The position numbers and the translations under genes are program-made. The notes under the pieces were generated by a model. The model saw only the letters and a list, made by a program, of their open reading frames with translations. It made no database searches and had not been told where the DNA came from. A stretch of DNA of 64,000 bases from Bradyrhizobium sp. CCGB01 (lineage in GTDB: Bacteria > Pseudomonadota > Alphaproteobacteria > Rhizobiales > Xanthobacteraceae): positions 3,472,001 through 3,536,000 of the forward strand of contig NZ_JANADK010000001.1 of the NCBI RefSeq assembly GCF_024199795.1. Reading direction: 5' to 3'. Positions 17,851 through 28,700 of this stretch are shown here, piece by piece. Position 1 is the first letter of the stretch. Each line of letters opens with the position of its first letter.

Positions 17851-20547
17851 TCAGTGGATGACCGTACGCTGCTCCTCCACCCGCAACAACTCGTCCAGCG
17901 CGCTCATCGACGCTTTTTGAAGCGCGGCGAGTTCGCGCCCGGCGCTCTCGCATTCGGACGCGGACAGCGCGGGCGCGGCTTCCTCGATCTCTCTGCAGCG
18001 CTCGAACAGGCGGACGAGGCCGAGCGCGCTTGCCGCACTGCCGAGCTGATGCGCGGATCGCGCAAGTTGCTTGTGATCGCCAATCTCCGCGGCCCTGGCG
18101 ATGTCGTCGATCAGTCGTTCGCTCGTTTGCGCAAGAAGCTGGTGGAGCTTTGCGATTTGCGTCGCGCCCAACAGCTCTTTCTGGTCGTCGAGGAAATGCA
18201 GGTCGATCAAGGCGCCGGCCGCAAGCTGTGCCGTGGGCGTCTTCTGCGCTGGATCGTCCTCGAGCGCCTCGCGCAGCGCATTGATCAGGATCGGCTTGCT
18301 GACGATCTTGGCGATGCCGGCGCCGGCGAGCCGCTCGCGGGCGCTGCTGGACACGTCGGCGGTCACGGCGATGATGCGCGGCATGCTGGGCAGTCCGAGC
18401 TTGCCGATGCGGGAGGCCGCTTCCACGCCGTCCATGTCGGGCATGTGCAGGTCCATCAGGATGACGTCGAAGGCCTGATCGCGGGCGTGCTTGATGGCTG
18501 ATGCGCCGTTTCTGGCGATCGTGGCGTGGTGGCCGAGCCTCTTCAGGATCGCTTCGCCGACCTCGCAATTGACGGGGTCGTCGTCGACCAGCAGCACGCG
18601 GAGCCGCCGCGATGGCGGCGGAAGCGCACCCTGCGCGACGCCGCTCGCGGCGCGGCCGAGCGGCACTTCGAGCGTGAACGTGCTGCCGGCGTCCGGTGTG
18701 CTCTCCACCGTCAGCTCGCCGCGCATCAGGCGCGTGAGGCGCCGCGCGATCGCAAGGCCCAGGCCCGTGCCGCCGAACCGCCGCGCGATGCTGTCATCCG
18801 CCTGGACGAAATCCTCAAAAATCCGCTCGTGCATGTCGGGCGCGATGCCGATGCCGGTATCGCGAACCGTGACGCGCAGCAGGACATGAGTGTCGTGCTG
18901 CTCCGCGGCTGCACACAAGCTGATCCCGCCGCGCGGCGTGAACTTGATGGCGTTGCCGATCAGATTGAGCAGGATGCGATTGAGCCTGACGGGATCGCCG
19001 TGCACGGATGTGCTGACGCTCGCATCGCAGGCGAGGTCGAAGGTCAGGCCCTTGCTGAAGGCCTGCGGACACATCAAATCCGCGGCCGTCTCGATCAGCT
19101 GGTCGAGGCGGAAGTCGCGCGTTTCCAGCGTTTCGGTGCTGGCCTCCAGGCGGGCATATTCAAGGATGGCATCGACCAGCGCGATCAGCGTTTCGCCCGA
19201 TGCCGCCGCGGTCGCGAGATGGCGGCGCTGGGCGTCGCCGAGGCTGCTGTCGTCGAGCAGTTGCAGCACGCCCATGACGCCGTTCAGCGGCGTGCGCAGC
19301 TCGTGGCTGACGACGGCGAGGAAGCGCGATTTGGTCTCATTGGCGAGCACGGCGGCCCGGCGCGCGCGCTCGGCTGCGTCGTGCTCGGCCAGGGCGTGGT
19401 CGCGGGCCTTCTCGAGCTCGGAGGTGCGCTCGATCACCTTGCGCTCGAGCGTCGCGTAGGATTCGTGCAGGTGAGCGGCCATCCGGTTGAACTGGTCGCC
19501 GAGCGCTTCCAGCTCGTCGCCGGTCTTGATCGCGAGCCGCAGGTCGAGATCGCCGCTGCCGATCCGCTTCGCGCCTTGCGTCAGCATCTGGATCGGCACG
19601 GTCATGCGCCGGCTGAGGAAGAGGGACACCAGCACCGCAATGGCCAGCAGGATGACCAGGAGAAACGTGGAGCGTCCGATCGATGCATAGATCGGGGCAT
19701 AGGCCTCGCTGAGCGGAAGCTCGACGAACACCAGCCAGCCGAGCGAGGGGACCGTCGCATAGGTCGAGAGCACGCGCTGGCCGGACAGATCCTCCTTGAC
19801 GAGGCCGCCCGAGGGCGGCCCCGCGCCATCGAGCGCGGCGCGCACGTCCGCATGCCCGGAGAGATCGCTCCGTTGCAGCGCCGGCCACAGATCGGGATGC
19901 GCGATCAGGACTCCCATGCGATCGACCACATAGGCCTTGCCGGTGTTGCCGACCCTGATCCCGGCGACGAGGTCCCAGATGAAGCGCAGATTGACGTCGG
20001 CGACGATCACATTGGGTTCGCGGCCCGTCCCGCGTGTGGCGATCGTCATGAATGGCTCGGTGTCGCCGAGGAAATAGACCGGCCCGTAATAGGCCCGGCT
20101 CTCATTGGCACCGCGGAAGGCCGGCGAGGCCGACAGATCGGACTTGCTGCCGACCTTGTCCGCGACGCGGCGCGACACGCGCACCTGCTCGCGGCCCTGC
20201 GCATCGAGCTCGGCAATTTCCGCGATCGCGGGCGAGAGGCGCAGCAGGCGGATGGCGTTCAGGCGATCGTCTTCGTTGCTCGACAGCTCCGGCGGCAGGC
20301 GCGAGAGCCACCTGATCTGGCTTTCGATCTGGCCGATGAACTGGCCGATCTGGATGGCCGCGCTTGCCGCCTGCTCGCGCTGGGTCGCCGCGAGAAGCTG
20401 CTTCTGCTCGCGATAGGAGAACCAGACGTCGAAGCCGGTGTTGATGGCGAGCGCGGCAAAGGCGAGGGCGACGATCGAGTAGAGATATTTGCGGAACAAC
20501 CGGCCCGGAGGCGTCCGCAAATGTCCCTGGTCGATCGTCTCGTTCAC
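17851..20547 (-). CDS. Hybrid sensor histidine kinase (Cache-HAMP-HisKA-HATPase-REC-HPt)
   Basis: Membrane sensor of 898 residues. Order: helix 1 (about 20-40); periplasmic Cache-like sensor (about 41-290, containing AYYGPVYFLGD and NTGKAYVVDRMG); helix 2 (about 293-312); HAMP (to about 365); coiled coil; HisKA with the phospho-acceptor His415 in VVSHELRTPLNG; HATPase with N-box NLIGNAIKFTPRG, G1 DTGIGIAPD and G2 FGGTGLGLAI; receiver with Asp699 in ILMDLHMPDMDG and Lys751; and a C-terminal HPt with His833 in RSAHQLGSAAS. This is a TorS/ArcB-like phosphorelay kinase. It starts at a GTG overlapping the upstream binding-protein stop by four bases, implying that the binding protein feeds its sensor. 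No response regulator with an output domain is nearby. Confidence 0.93.
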   Translation of the reverse strand: MNETIDQGHLRTPPGRLFRKYLYSIVALAFAALAINTGFDVWFSYREQKQLLAATQREQAASAAIQIGQFIGQIESQIRWLSRLPPELSSNEDDRLNAIRLLRLSPAIAEIAELDAQGREQVRVSRRVADKVGSKSDLSASPAFRGANESRAYYGPVYFLGDTEPFMTIATRGTGREPNVIVADVNLRFIWDLVAGIRVGNTGKAYVVDRMGVLIAHPDLWPALQRSDLSGHADVRAALDGAGPPSGGLVKEDLSGQRVLSTYATVPSLGWLVFVELPLSEAYAPIYASIGRSTFLLVILLAIAVLVSLFLSRRMTVPIQMLTQGAKRIGSGDLDLRLAIKTGDELEALGDQFNRMAAHLHESYATLERKVIERTSELEKARDHALAEHDAAERARRAAVLANETKSRFLAVVSHELRTPLNGVMGVLQLLDDSSLGDAQRRHLATAAASGETLIALVDAILEYARLEASTETLETRDFRLDQLIETAADLMCPQAFSKGLTFDLACDASVSTSVHGDPVRLNRILLNLIGNAIKFTPRGGISLCAAAEQHDTHVLLRVTVRDTGIGIAPDMHERIFEDFVQADDSIARRFGGTGLGLAIARRLTRLMRGELTVESTPDAGSTFTLEVPLGRAASGVAQGALPPPSRRLRVLLVDDDPVNCEVGEAILKRLGHHATIARNGASAIKHARDQAFDVILMDLHMPDMDGVEAASRIGKLGLPSMPRIIAVTADVSSSARERLAGAGIAKIVSKPILINALREALEDDPAQKTPTAQLAAGALIDLHFLDDQKELLGATQIAKLHQLLAQTSERLIDDIARAAEIGDHKQLARSAHQLGSAASALGLVRLFERCREIEEAAPALSASECESAGRELAALQKASMSALDELLRVEEQRTVIH

Positions 20548-21575
20548 TCGCGGATCTCGTCGGCGCGCGCGAGCAGCGTGAATGGAATGGTCAACCCGAG
20601 CGAGCGTGCGACCGTGCGGTTGATCAGGAGTTCGTATTTGCGCGGCGATTGCACCGGCAGATCGCCGGCCTTGGTGCCGCGCAGGATGAGATCGATATAG
20701 TCGGCCGAGCGCACCTCCAGCGTCGGCCCGTAGCTCATCAGCCCGCCGGCATCCATGAAATAGTGAAACGGATAGATCATGGGGACGCGATGCTTGGCGG
20801 CCGCCGTCACGACCGCCTGACGGTGGATCACGAGGAAGCTGTCGACCAGCGCCACCATCGCCGCCCTGGGCGGTTCGGAAAAACGCCTGATGGCTTCGTC
20901 AATGTCCGTTGGCGCGTTGACGGGCGCGGGGACCACGGACATTCCGGACGACGCCGCCTCCTGGTCGATCGAATCGAGGAAGAACCGCCCGGCGCGGGGC
21001 GTGGTCGCCGGGTTGAACAGGACACCGACGCGCGCGAGATCCGGCACGGCCTCCCGGATCAGCTGAAGCCATTTGCCGCCCATCTCGGCCGAGCTGTTGG
21101 TGAAGCCGGTCACGTTGCCGCCGGGATGGGCGAGGCTCGCGACGAAGCCGTTGCCGACGGGGTCGTTGGCGGTCGCGAAAACGATCGGGATGGTCTTGGT
21201 GGCGGCAAAGACGGCGGCGGTTTCGATGGTCGAGCCGGTCAGGATCACGTCCGGCTTGAGCTCGAGCAACTCCTGGACCGCGCTCTTGAGCTTGTCCGGT
21301 CCACCGAAGGTCGAACGCAGCTCGAAGCGGAAATTGACGCCTTCGACCCAGCCGCGCTGCCTCAAGCCGACGATGAGGCCACCGAGGCGCGAGGTCGGGC
21401 TCTCGGTCATGCTCCTTCTGGTCAGCGCGTCGTCGAGCGGCAATCCCGTCAGCGACGCCACGATCCGCATGCGATCCGACGTTGCGCCGAGCGCAAGCCA
21501 TCCCGCGGCGGTTGTGCCCGCAAGGCGAAGGAGGCCGCGGCGATCGACCGCGAATGCCGAAGGCCGTTCGGTCAT
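20544..21575 (-). CDS. ABC-type periplasmic binding protein linked to sensor kinase (ABC_sub_bind family)
   Basis: Exported binding protein of 343 residues. The N-terminus has a Tat-like signal (VDRRGLLRLAGTTAAGWLAL). The body matches the ABC_sub_bind family: RLGGLIVGLRQRGWVEGVNF, ELLELKPDVILTGST, TIPIVFATANDPVGNGFVASL, HPGGNVTGFTN and the C-terminal YELLINRTVARSLGLTIP. Such proteins usually serve ABC importers, but no permease or ATPase is present here. Instead the stop codon overlaps the hybrid kinase start, as in TorT-TorS-like pairs where a periplasmic protein presents a ligand to the kinase. It is the first gene of the minus-strand unit. Ligand unknown; the sensing role is inferred from context. 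Confidence 0.87.
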   Translation of the reverse strand: MTERPSAFAVDRRGLLRLAGTTAAGWLALGATSDRMRIVASLTGLPLDDALTRRSMTESPTSRLGGLIVGLRQRGWVEGVNFRFELRSTFGGPDKLKSAVQELLELKPDVILTGSTIETAAVFAATKTIPIVFATANDPVGNGFVASLAHPGGNVTGFTNSSAEMGGKWLQLIREAVPDLARVGVLFNPATTPRAGRFFLDSIDQEAASSGMSVVPAPVNAPTDIDEAIRRFSEPPRAAMVALVDSFLVIHRQAVVTAAAKHRVPMIYPFHYFMDAGGLMSYGPTLEVRSADYIDLILRGTKAGDLPVQSPRKYELLINRTVARSLGLTIPFTLLARADEIRE

Positions 21576-21871
21576 GGAATTCTTTGCACGATGGTCCGTC
21601 CCAAGCCGGATGCTTAACGCGAAAGGGCGGTGTCCACAATTGATGAAAAAGCGCGCTTATGAACGTTCATTCGCAGCATTCGGCAGTCCGATACCGTATT
21701 CCTACCCCCGCCAAAGAGTCGCTGTTTCGAGCTGTGTCTGCTCCGTGACGATCTGTAACGCATTGTGGCGTTGCAACATTTCCGTCCCGGTCGGGGCGAC
21801 GGTTCGGAGAAGTCGATTTCGCAGCTGCTGATTTTTGAAGCTTGTTTTCTGTTTTGTTTCGAAGGTTTTCG

Positions 21872-22621
21872 ATGCGCAAAATCTACCTCGTGCCGGCCCT
21901 CGTCGGTCTCCTCACATCTGTTGCAGCCGGGCCGCTCGCCGCTCAAGGCGCGGTACCGAAGCAGAAGACCGCACCCAGGGCCGCCGCCGCGGGAGCCGCG
22001 CCTGCCGCCGCCGCTGGCGCGACGCCGACGGCTGCGGCCGAGACGCCCGCCGTCCCCGGTGAGGAAAAGGCGATCAAGGCGATCGACGGCTTCCGCTCGG
22101 CCAAGTTCGGCATGAGCGAGACCGACGTGCGGGCGGCGATCACGAAGGACTTCAGCGCCAAGCCCGACGCCATCAAGATCCAGGACAATGCGTCCGAGCT
22201 GACGCGCAGCCTGCTGCTCTCCGCGCCGGAACTGCTGCCGAACGGCGGCACCGCCGAGCTCTCCTATGTATTCGGCTACAAGTCGAAGTCGCTGATCCAG
22301 GTCGGCGCGGTCTGGTCGAAGGGGACCGACACGGCGATGACGGCCGAAAAGCTGTTCTCCAACGCCAACATCCTGCGCGCCCATTTCATGGGCGAAGGCT
22401 TCAAGCCCGATTCGGTCGCGGTGAACATGCCGGTCGCCGGCGGCATCGTGATGTTCCGCGGCAGCGACGCCAAGGACCGCTCGGTGATCCTGCTGCTCCA
22501 GGGCACCTTCGAGAACAAGGAGAACAACCAGCGTGTGCTGACGCCCACCAGCCTGCTGCTGTTCTACGTGGCCGACGCCAAGAGCCCCGACATCTTCAAG
22601 CTGCCGCCCGGGCAGTTCTGA
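21872..22621 (+). CDS. Secreted protein of unknown function upstream of TpsA
   Basis: I do not recognise a family. The product has 249 residues. It starts with a signal peptide (MRKIYLVPALVGLLTSVAAG, cleavage after PLAAQ), then a low-complexity Ala/Pro/Thr linker up to about residue 55, then a compact domain beginning KAIDGFRSAKFGMSETDVRAAI. That opening resembles the beginning of many exported proteins with a short helix that counts substrate or precursor length, but no clear match can be claimed. The ATG at 21872 is preceded by GAAGG six bases upstream. It lies 95 bp before the giant adhesin gene on the same strand and is likely in the same transcription unit, so it may be a periplasmic helper for the two-partner system. 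Function open. Confidence 0.75.
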   Translation: MRKIYLVPALVGLLTSVAAGPLAAQGAVPKQKTAPRAAAAGAAPAAAAGATPTAAAETPAVPGEEKAIKAIDGFRSAKFGMSETDVRAAITKDFSAKPDAIKIQDNASELTRSLLLSAPELLPNGGTAELSYVFGYKSKSLIQVGAVWSKGTDTAMTAEKLFSNANILRAHFMGEGFKPDSVAVNMPVAGGIVMFRGSDAKDRSVILLLQGTFENKENNQRVLTPTSLLLFYVADAKSPDIFKLPPGQF

Positions 22622-22716
22622 TGCCGGACGCTTCCAGGATCTCTTTCAAGACATCCTTCAAGACATTCTCCCACCCGGTTGTGGATCGGCGCCTATGCCG
22701 ATGAAGAGGATCTGAA

Positions 22717-25700
22717 ATGCGCGGACCGTCTGCGACGCGAGGCAATGACGAGCTGACGGCACTGCGGGGGCTCGCGCGCTTCCGTTCGATGTCGCTGCTC
22801 TGCGCGATGCAGATGGTCTTTCTGCCGGTGTACAGCGTCCGCGTTCAGGCGCAGACGGCCAACGTCATCGTTCCCGACGGGCGCACCGGAACCAGCCTTC
22901 AGACCTCCGGCAGCGTCACCAACGTCACGACGTCGACGGTTTCGGGCAACAACGCCTTCAACTCGTTCTCGCAGTTCAGCGTCGGGCAGGGCAACACCGT
23001 CAATCTGCAGCTGCCGACCGGCACGCAAAACCTCGTCAACATCGTTCGCGACGCGCCGGTCTACGTCAACGGCACGCTCAATTCGTACATGAACGGTGCG
23101 ATCGGCGGTAACGTCTATTTCGCCGATCCCAAGGGCTTCGTGGTCGGCCGTTCCGGCACCGTGAACGTCGGCAGCCTCAACGTCTCGACACCGACGCGCG
23201 AATTCACCGACAGCCTGATCGGCGCAGGCGGGCAGATCAACCAGTCCGCGGTCGGCAATCTGATGGCCGGCTCGTTCCCGGTCTCGCCCGACGGCAACAT
23301 CCGCATCTACGGCCGCGTCAACGCCCAGGACGGCGTGCGCCTGACCGGGCAGAACGTCTATGTCGGCGGCGCCACCCAGCGCGACATCGCCAACCTCGAT
23401 CACGCCGCGAAGTTCGCAGCCTCGGTCAACTCCAAGGGCCTGCGCAGCGCCAGCTCGATCACCGTGAGCAACGGCTCGATCCACATCGGCGCGGTCAACA
23501 ACGCCAGGGTCAACGGCCGCCTGACCGCGCAGAGCAAGACCGCGACGCCGAGCAACATCACGGTGCAGGCCGGCAACAACATCGATGTCGGCAAGAGAGC
23601 CAATCTCAACATCGCAAGCGCAAACGGCAGCGCCGGTGAGATCCGCCTGAAAGCGGCGCAGAACCTGACGGTCGCGGGCGGGGCCAAGTTCGACGCCAGT
23701 GCGAAGACCGGCAATGCCGGTCTCGTCGACTTCAGCGCGAACGGAATCATCGACATCGGCCAGGGCATCGAGGTCAACCTCAGCGCGCAAAACGGCAAGG
23801 CCGGCACGCTGCTGATCGATCCGACCGACTTGGTCGTGGGTGATGCCGCCCAGGGCGACACCGGCGTGACGCTGTCGAACAGCTCGGTCGCGGCGGCGCT
23901 CAACGGGCTCAGCGCCGGTGCCACCTACCTGCTCCAGGCAGACAACTCGGTCACGCTGGCGGCCCACGCGGTGGTCGATACCCGTCATCTCGATGCCAAT
24001 GGTTATTCGACGGGCAATGCCAACCACATCCGGATAGAGGCGCGGATAATCGATATCCAGAACGGCGCGCAAATTCTCGCGCAGGCCGTCAACTCCGCCA
24101 GCACGCATTACACCAGCGGCAATGTGACGCTCGCGGCGACGGCGAGCGACAGCAAGCTGTCGGGCCAAGCCACTGCGACCTCGGGAATTACGGTCGACGG
24201 CCGGATCACCGGCGGCGACATCACGATCGCATCGGTCTCGACGGCGTCGTCCAGCTTCACGAGCTCGGTCCCTGGCCTCTTTACGCTGGTGGGCACCACG
24301 CTCGCGGCCTCGATGCTCGGCATCAACGGCGGCTACGTGGCCGCGAGCGCCACCGCCACGGTCAATATCAACGGCAACGCCAACATCAACGGCACCGGCA
24401 ACGTCTCCATCGCCTCGCATGGTTCGGAGACGGCGCAGGATCCGGCGATTGCGAGCACCTTGATCGGCGGCTCGCCGATCGGCGCCGCCGCTGTCGTCGG
24501 CAAGATCGACGGCAATGTCAGCACCAATGTTGCCTCCGGCGCCACGATCAGCGCAGGCGGCAACCTCGGCATCCACGCCATCAACGATGCAACGATGGCC
24601 GTCACCGCGGTCGCAGCGACCTCCAGCGCGCAATTCGTCGAGACGGTGGCCTATTCCACCGGCTCGGTCTCGACCACGGCCAATGTCGCGACCGGCGCGA
24701 ACCTTTCCGTCGGCACCGTGAATGCATCCGGCAACTCGCTGACAGTGCGGGCGATCAACAACAACTCGTTCTCGACCGGCGCCACGTCGATTGCGCTGAG
24801 CACGCCGACCGCCAGCGGTGGTGTTGGCGGGGCGCTCGCGATCAGCGACGTCACCACATCCGCAACCGCGAAGCTCGGCTCGTCGCTGGGCACCAGCGCG
24901 TCGTCGCGGATGAACGGCTCCGTTCTGGTCGAAGCGACCTCGAACACGACGAGCAACTCGACCATGGCGTCGACCATTGTCGGTACGCCGGCCTTGGTCG
25001 GCGCGATCCAGGAGTTCCTGGTCTCCAGCCCCAGCCTGACGGGGATGATGGCTCAGCAGATGGTCTCGCTGATGCCGGTGAACTTCAATTTCAAGGCCGC
25101 CGGTGCGCTGTCGCTGGCCAACAGCACTGAAAACGCGACGGCATCGATCGGCCAGAATCCGAGTGGCGGCGCGCCCAGCCTTTATGTCAGCGGCAACGTC
25201 GCGGTCGTCAGCACCCTCATCGATCGGGGCGTGCGCAGCAATGCGACGGCTTCCGCGATCACCAAGGACGTCACCAGCGGCGAGGGCGTCGCGATCAGCG
25301 CGGCGGTCGCCTGGGGCAATTTCAACCACAATTCCAACGCCTATATCGGCAGCGGCACCACCGTCAACGCGGCCAACATCGCCGTTGAGGCCACCACCTC
25401 GATGCCGATCACCAATACCTGGCTGAAGTGGGACGGACTGACCGAGGTCCTCGGCCATCTCAACGGCAATCTCGGCGTTGGCGGCAATATCCTGACGAGC
25501 TATGCCAACGCTACGGCCGACGCTGGCGATTTGATCGGCCTCGCCGGCTCGATGAACCATTTCGTCGTCAACAACAACACGACGGCCTGGGTGGCCGGCA
25601 GCGCCAGTCTGACCGCGACTTGCACCACCGCGGCCTGCGGCAGCAGCTGGTCCGCGACGGTAAACAACGGTGACGTCCATACCTACGACACCAGCATCCA

Positions 25701-28700
25701 GATCGCGGCGACCACGACCATGGCGTCGATCGACGCGGCCGGCAATGTCGGCACGCTCGGCTTCCTGTTCGGCAATACCTCGGGCGGCTCGTCGGTGGGC
25801 GGCGCGCTCAATCTCGTCCAGTTCAAGACCAACACCATCGCGGGCGTTTCGGACCGCGCGACGCTGCGCGCGGCGGACGACATCGCCGTCAACGCGATCA
25901 CCTCTGACCAGTTCGTCGCTGTCGCGCCGTCCTCCGGCAAGGCTGCCGGCACGCTGGCGCTGAACGGCATCACCTCGCTCGGTTTCCTCAACAACACGAC
26001 GCATGCGTCGATCTCGAGCCAGGCCACGGTCTACGCCCCGACCTTCGGCATCCTGGCGCAGCAGGACCTGTCGGTCGTGACCCTGTCCGGCGCGATGAGC
26101 TACAACGGCAGCGGCGGTTCGGCGGTCGGCCTGTCGGTCGCCTATCTCGGCGCAAATACCGACACCTCCGCCTATATCGGCGACAACCATTCCGATATCC
26201 GGCCCGGCGTGTTCAGCGCCAACGATCCGTTCGCCGGCACCAGCGGCGGAAGCGGGGCGGTGAACGTCGACAATCTCACGCTGAGCGCGACCACGTCGGG
26301 GCGCATCACCGCGGCTGCGGTCGCGGCCGCCGTCTCCGATCCGGCCTCGTCGAGTTTCTCCGACAAGGCCGGCGCTGCCGGCGCCGCCGCGACGGGAGGC
26401 ACTGCCGGCGTGACGACGGCTGTGAGCAAGATCGGTTCGACCTCGGGATCGAGCACCAGCGGCTTCAGCCTCGATCTCGCCGGCAGTTCGTCGGTGAGCG
26501 ACGTCTCGCTCGGCACCAGCGCCTATATCAAGAACACGACGGTCAACAAATACACCACGGCCAGCGCTGTCACGACCAATACGATCGTTCAGGCGCTCAA
26601 CGATACCATGCTCAACAACGGGTCCGGCTCCGCGGCGCTCAATCTGGCCGGAGCGTCCGCCACCGGGGCTGCGATCGGCGGCGCGATCGCGTCGGCGATG
26701 TCGAACAACGCGACGCTCGCCTATATCTACGGCACCACCATGAACGACCAGAGTTCGGTGACGGTGCAGGCGCTCAATGGCGGCTCGGAAACCGTTGTCG
26801 CTCTCGGCGTGGCGGGATCGAGATCCAATTCGGCGTCGCTGTCGGCCTCAGTCGGCATCATCACCGACAGCGCCAACGCCTATATCGAGAGCTCGACGAT
26901 CACGGGGCAGGCGACCGGCGTCAACCGCGCACTCGAGGTCGACGCCTACCAGACCACGAACATCGCGATCGGCGGCGGCTCGCTCTATCTATCGGGTGGC
27001 CAGGTCGGCGTCGGCATCGGGCTGACCTATGCGTCGATCGCCGATCCCTCGGGCGGCAACGCCACCGACGCGCATATCCGTAGCACCGGAATCTCGAACT
27101 ACGACACTCTGCTGGTGATGGCCGACAGCGCCAGCGTGATTGCGGCTGGTGCGGCCTCGGGCGGGGGAGGGGCCAGCGCCAACAGCCTTGCCGGCGCGGT
27201 CGTCGTCAGCGAGATCTCGCCCACCACGACGGCCTACATCAACAGCGGCGCGACGGTGAGCATCGACGTTGGCCGCGTGACGGTGCTGGCGGACAGCGGC
27301 GCGGTGTCGGCGCTGGATACGGCGCTCGGAAACCTTGTCAAGAAGTCGAACAACAATCATCTCGCCTCTGACACTTGCACGGTCGCCGGCGGCACCGGCG
27401 GGCAGAACTGCATCGACTTCGGCGCGGCCGCGCTCAACGGGGGCACGGGTAACGGCCCGGGCGCCAGCATCATCTCCGTCGCGGGCCTGATCCAGGCCGG
27501 CAAGAACAATGTCGGCGCCTCGATCGTCTACAACACGATCGCAACCACGCATTCGGCCTATATCGCCAACGTCCTGATGTCGGCCGGCAGCAACGGCAAT
27601 GTCAGCGTGAGCGCGGTCGATTCCTCGAAAATCCAGGCGGTCACGATCGGCTTCGGTCTGGCAACCGGACAGTTTGCGGGCGTCGGCGGCACGACGATCA
27701 GCTCGATCGCCAACACCGTCTCGGCGTCCATCGGCAACAACCTGTCCAGCGCGACGCAATCGTCCGTCACGGCCCGCAACATTTCCGTCTCCGCGACCGA
27801 CAATTCCAGCATCACCGGAACTGCGGCCGTCGCGGGCGCCTCGACGCAAGGCAGCGCCGCGGGCCTGGCGCTCGTCAACAGCAGCATCGCCAACAATGTC
27901 AGCGCCGGGGTCACCGGCTCCAAGCTGACCGCCTCTGGCAACGTCGCCGTCGGAGCGAGCTCGAATGCCAGCATCTCGACGGTCGCTGTCGGTATCGCGA
28001 TGTCCTCGCAGGTCGGGCTTGCAGGCTCCGTCGCCACCAACCTGATGGGGACGAATGTCACCGCCAACATCACGGCGGCCGGCACCAACGGGATCAACGG
28101 CGCCGACGTCACCGCCACAAACAATGTCGGCGTGATCGCCAACAACAATGACAAGGTGGCGGTGTTTGCCGGCGCCGTATCGATCAGCAAGGGCGCGGCC
28201 GGCGGCGCGGGCTCGCTGGTGACCAACCAGATCACCGGGACCACCGCAGCCTATATCAGCGGCGCAAACACCAAGGTCGATGCACTCGGAACCAGTTCGA
28301 CCGATACGCTGTCCGTCAACAACGGCACGCTCGTCCATGCGTTCGACCTGGGCACCGCCCACGCGCCGAGCGACTCGACGCCGGATCTGTCCGAGAACCA
28401 GGACACCGTGCGCGGCCTTGCCGTGGCTGCGAGCTCGCATCAGGCGGTCACGACCAATGTCGCTTCGCTCGCCGCGAGCAGCGGCATCGCTATCATGATC
28501 AACCCGATCACCAATGTGATGAGCGGGGCGACCCGGGCCTATATCGACAGCGCGGCGATCGACACGCGGTTGACCTCCACGACGCTGGCGCCGCAGATCA
28601 CGGTCGCAGCATCGAGCTTCTCCTATTCCGGTGCGTTCGGCTTCGGCATCGTGCCGCCCACCGGCCAGGGCGGCGGCGGCGCCACCATCATCTCCACGAC

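Noticed and set aside
18526..20700. 724-codon plus-strand frame opposite the sensor kinase
   Set aside because: No recognisable domain, and the minus strand encodes an intact kinase with all catalytic motifs.
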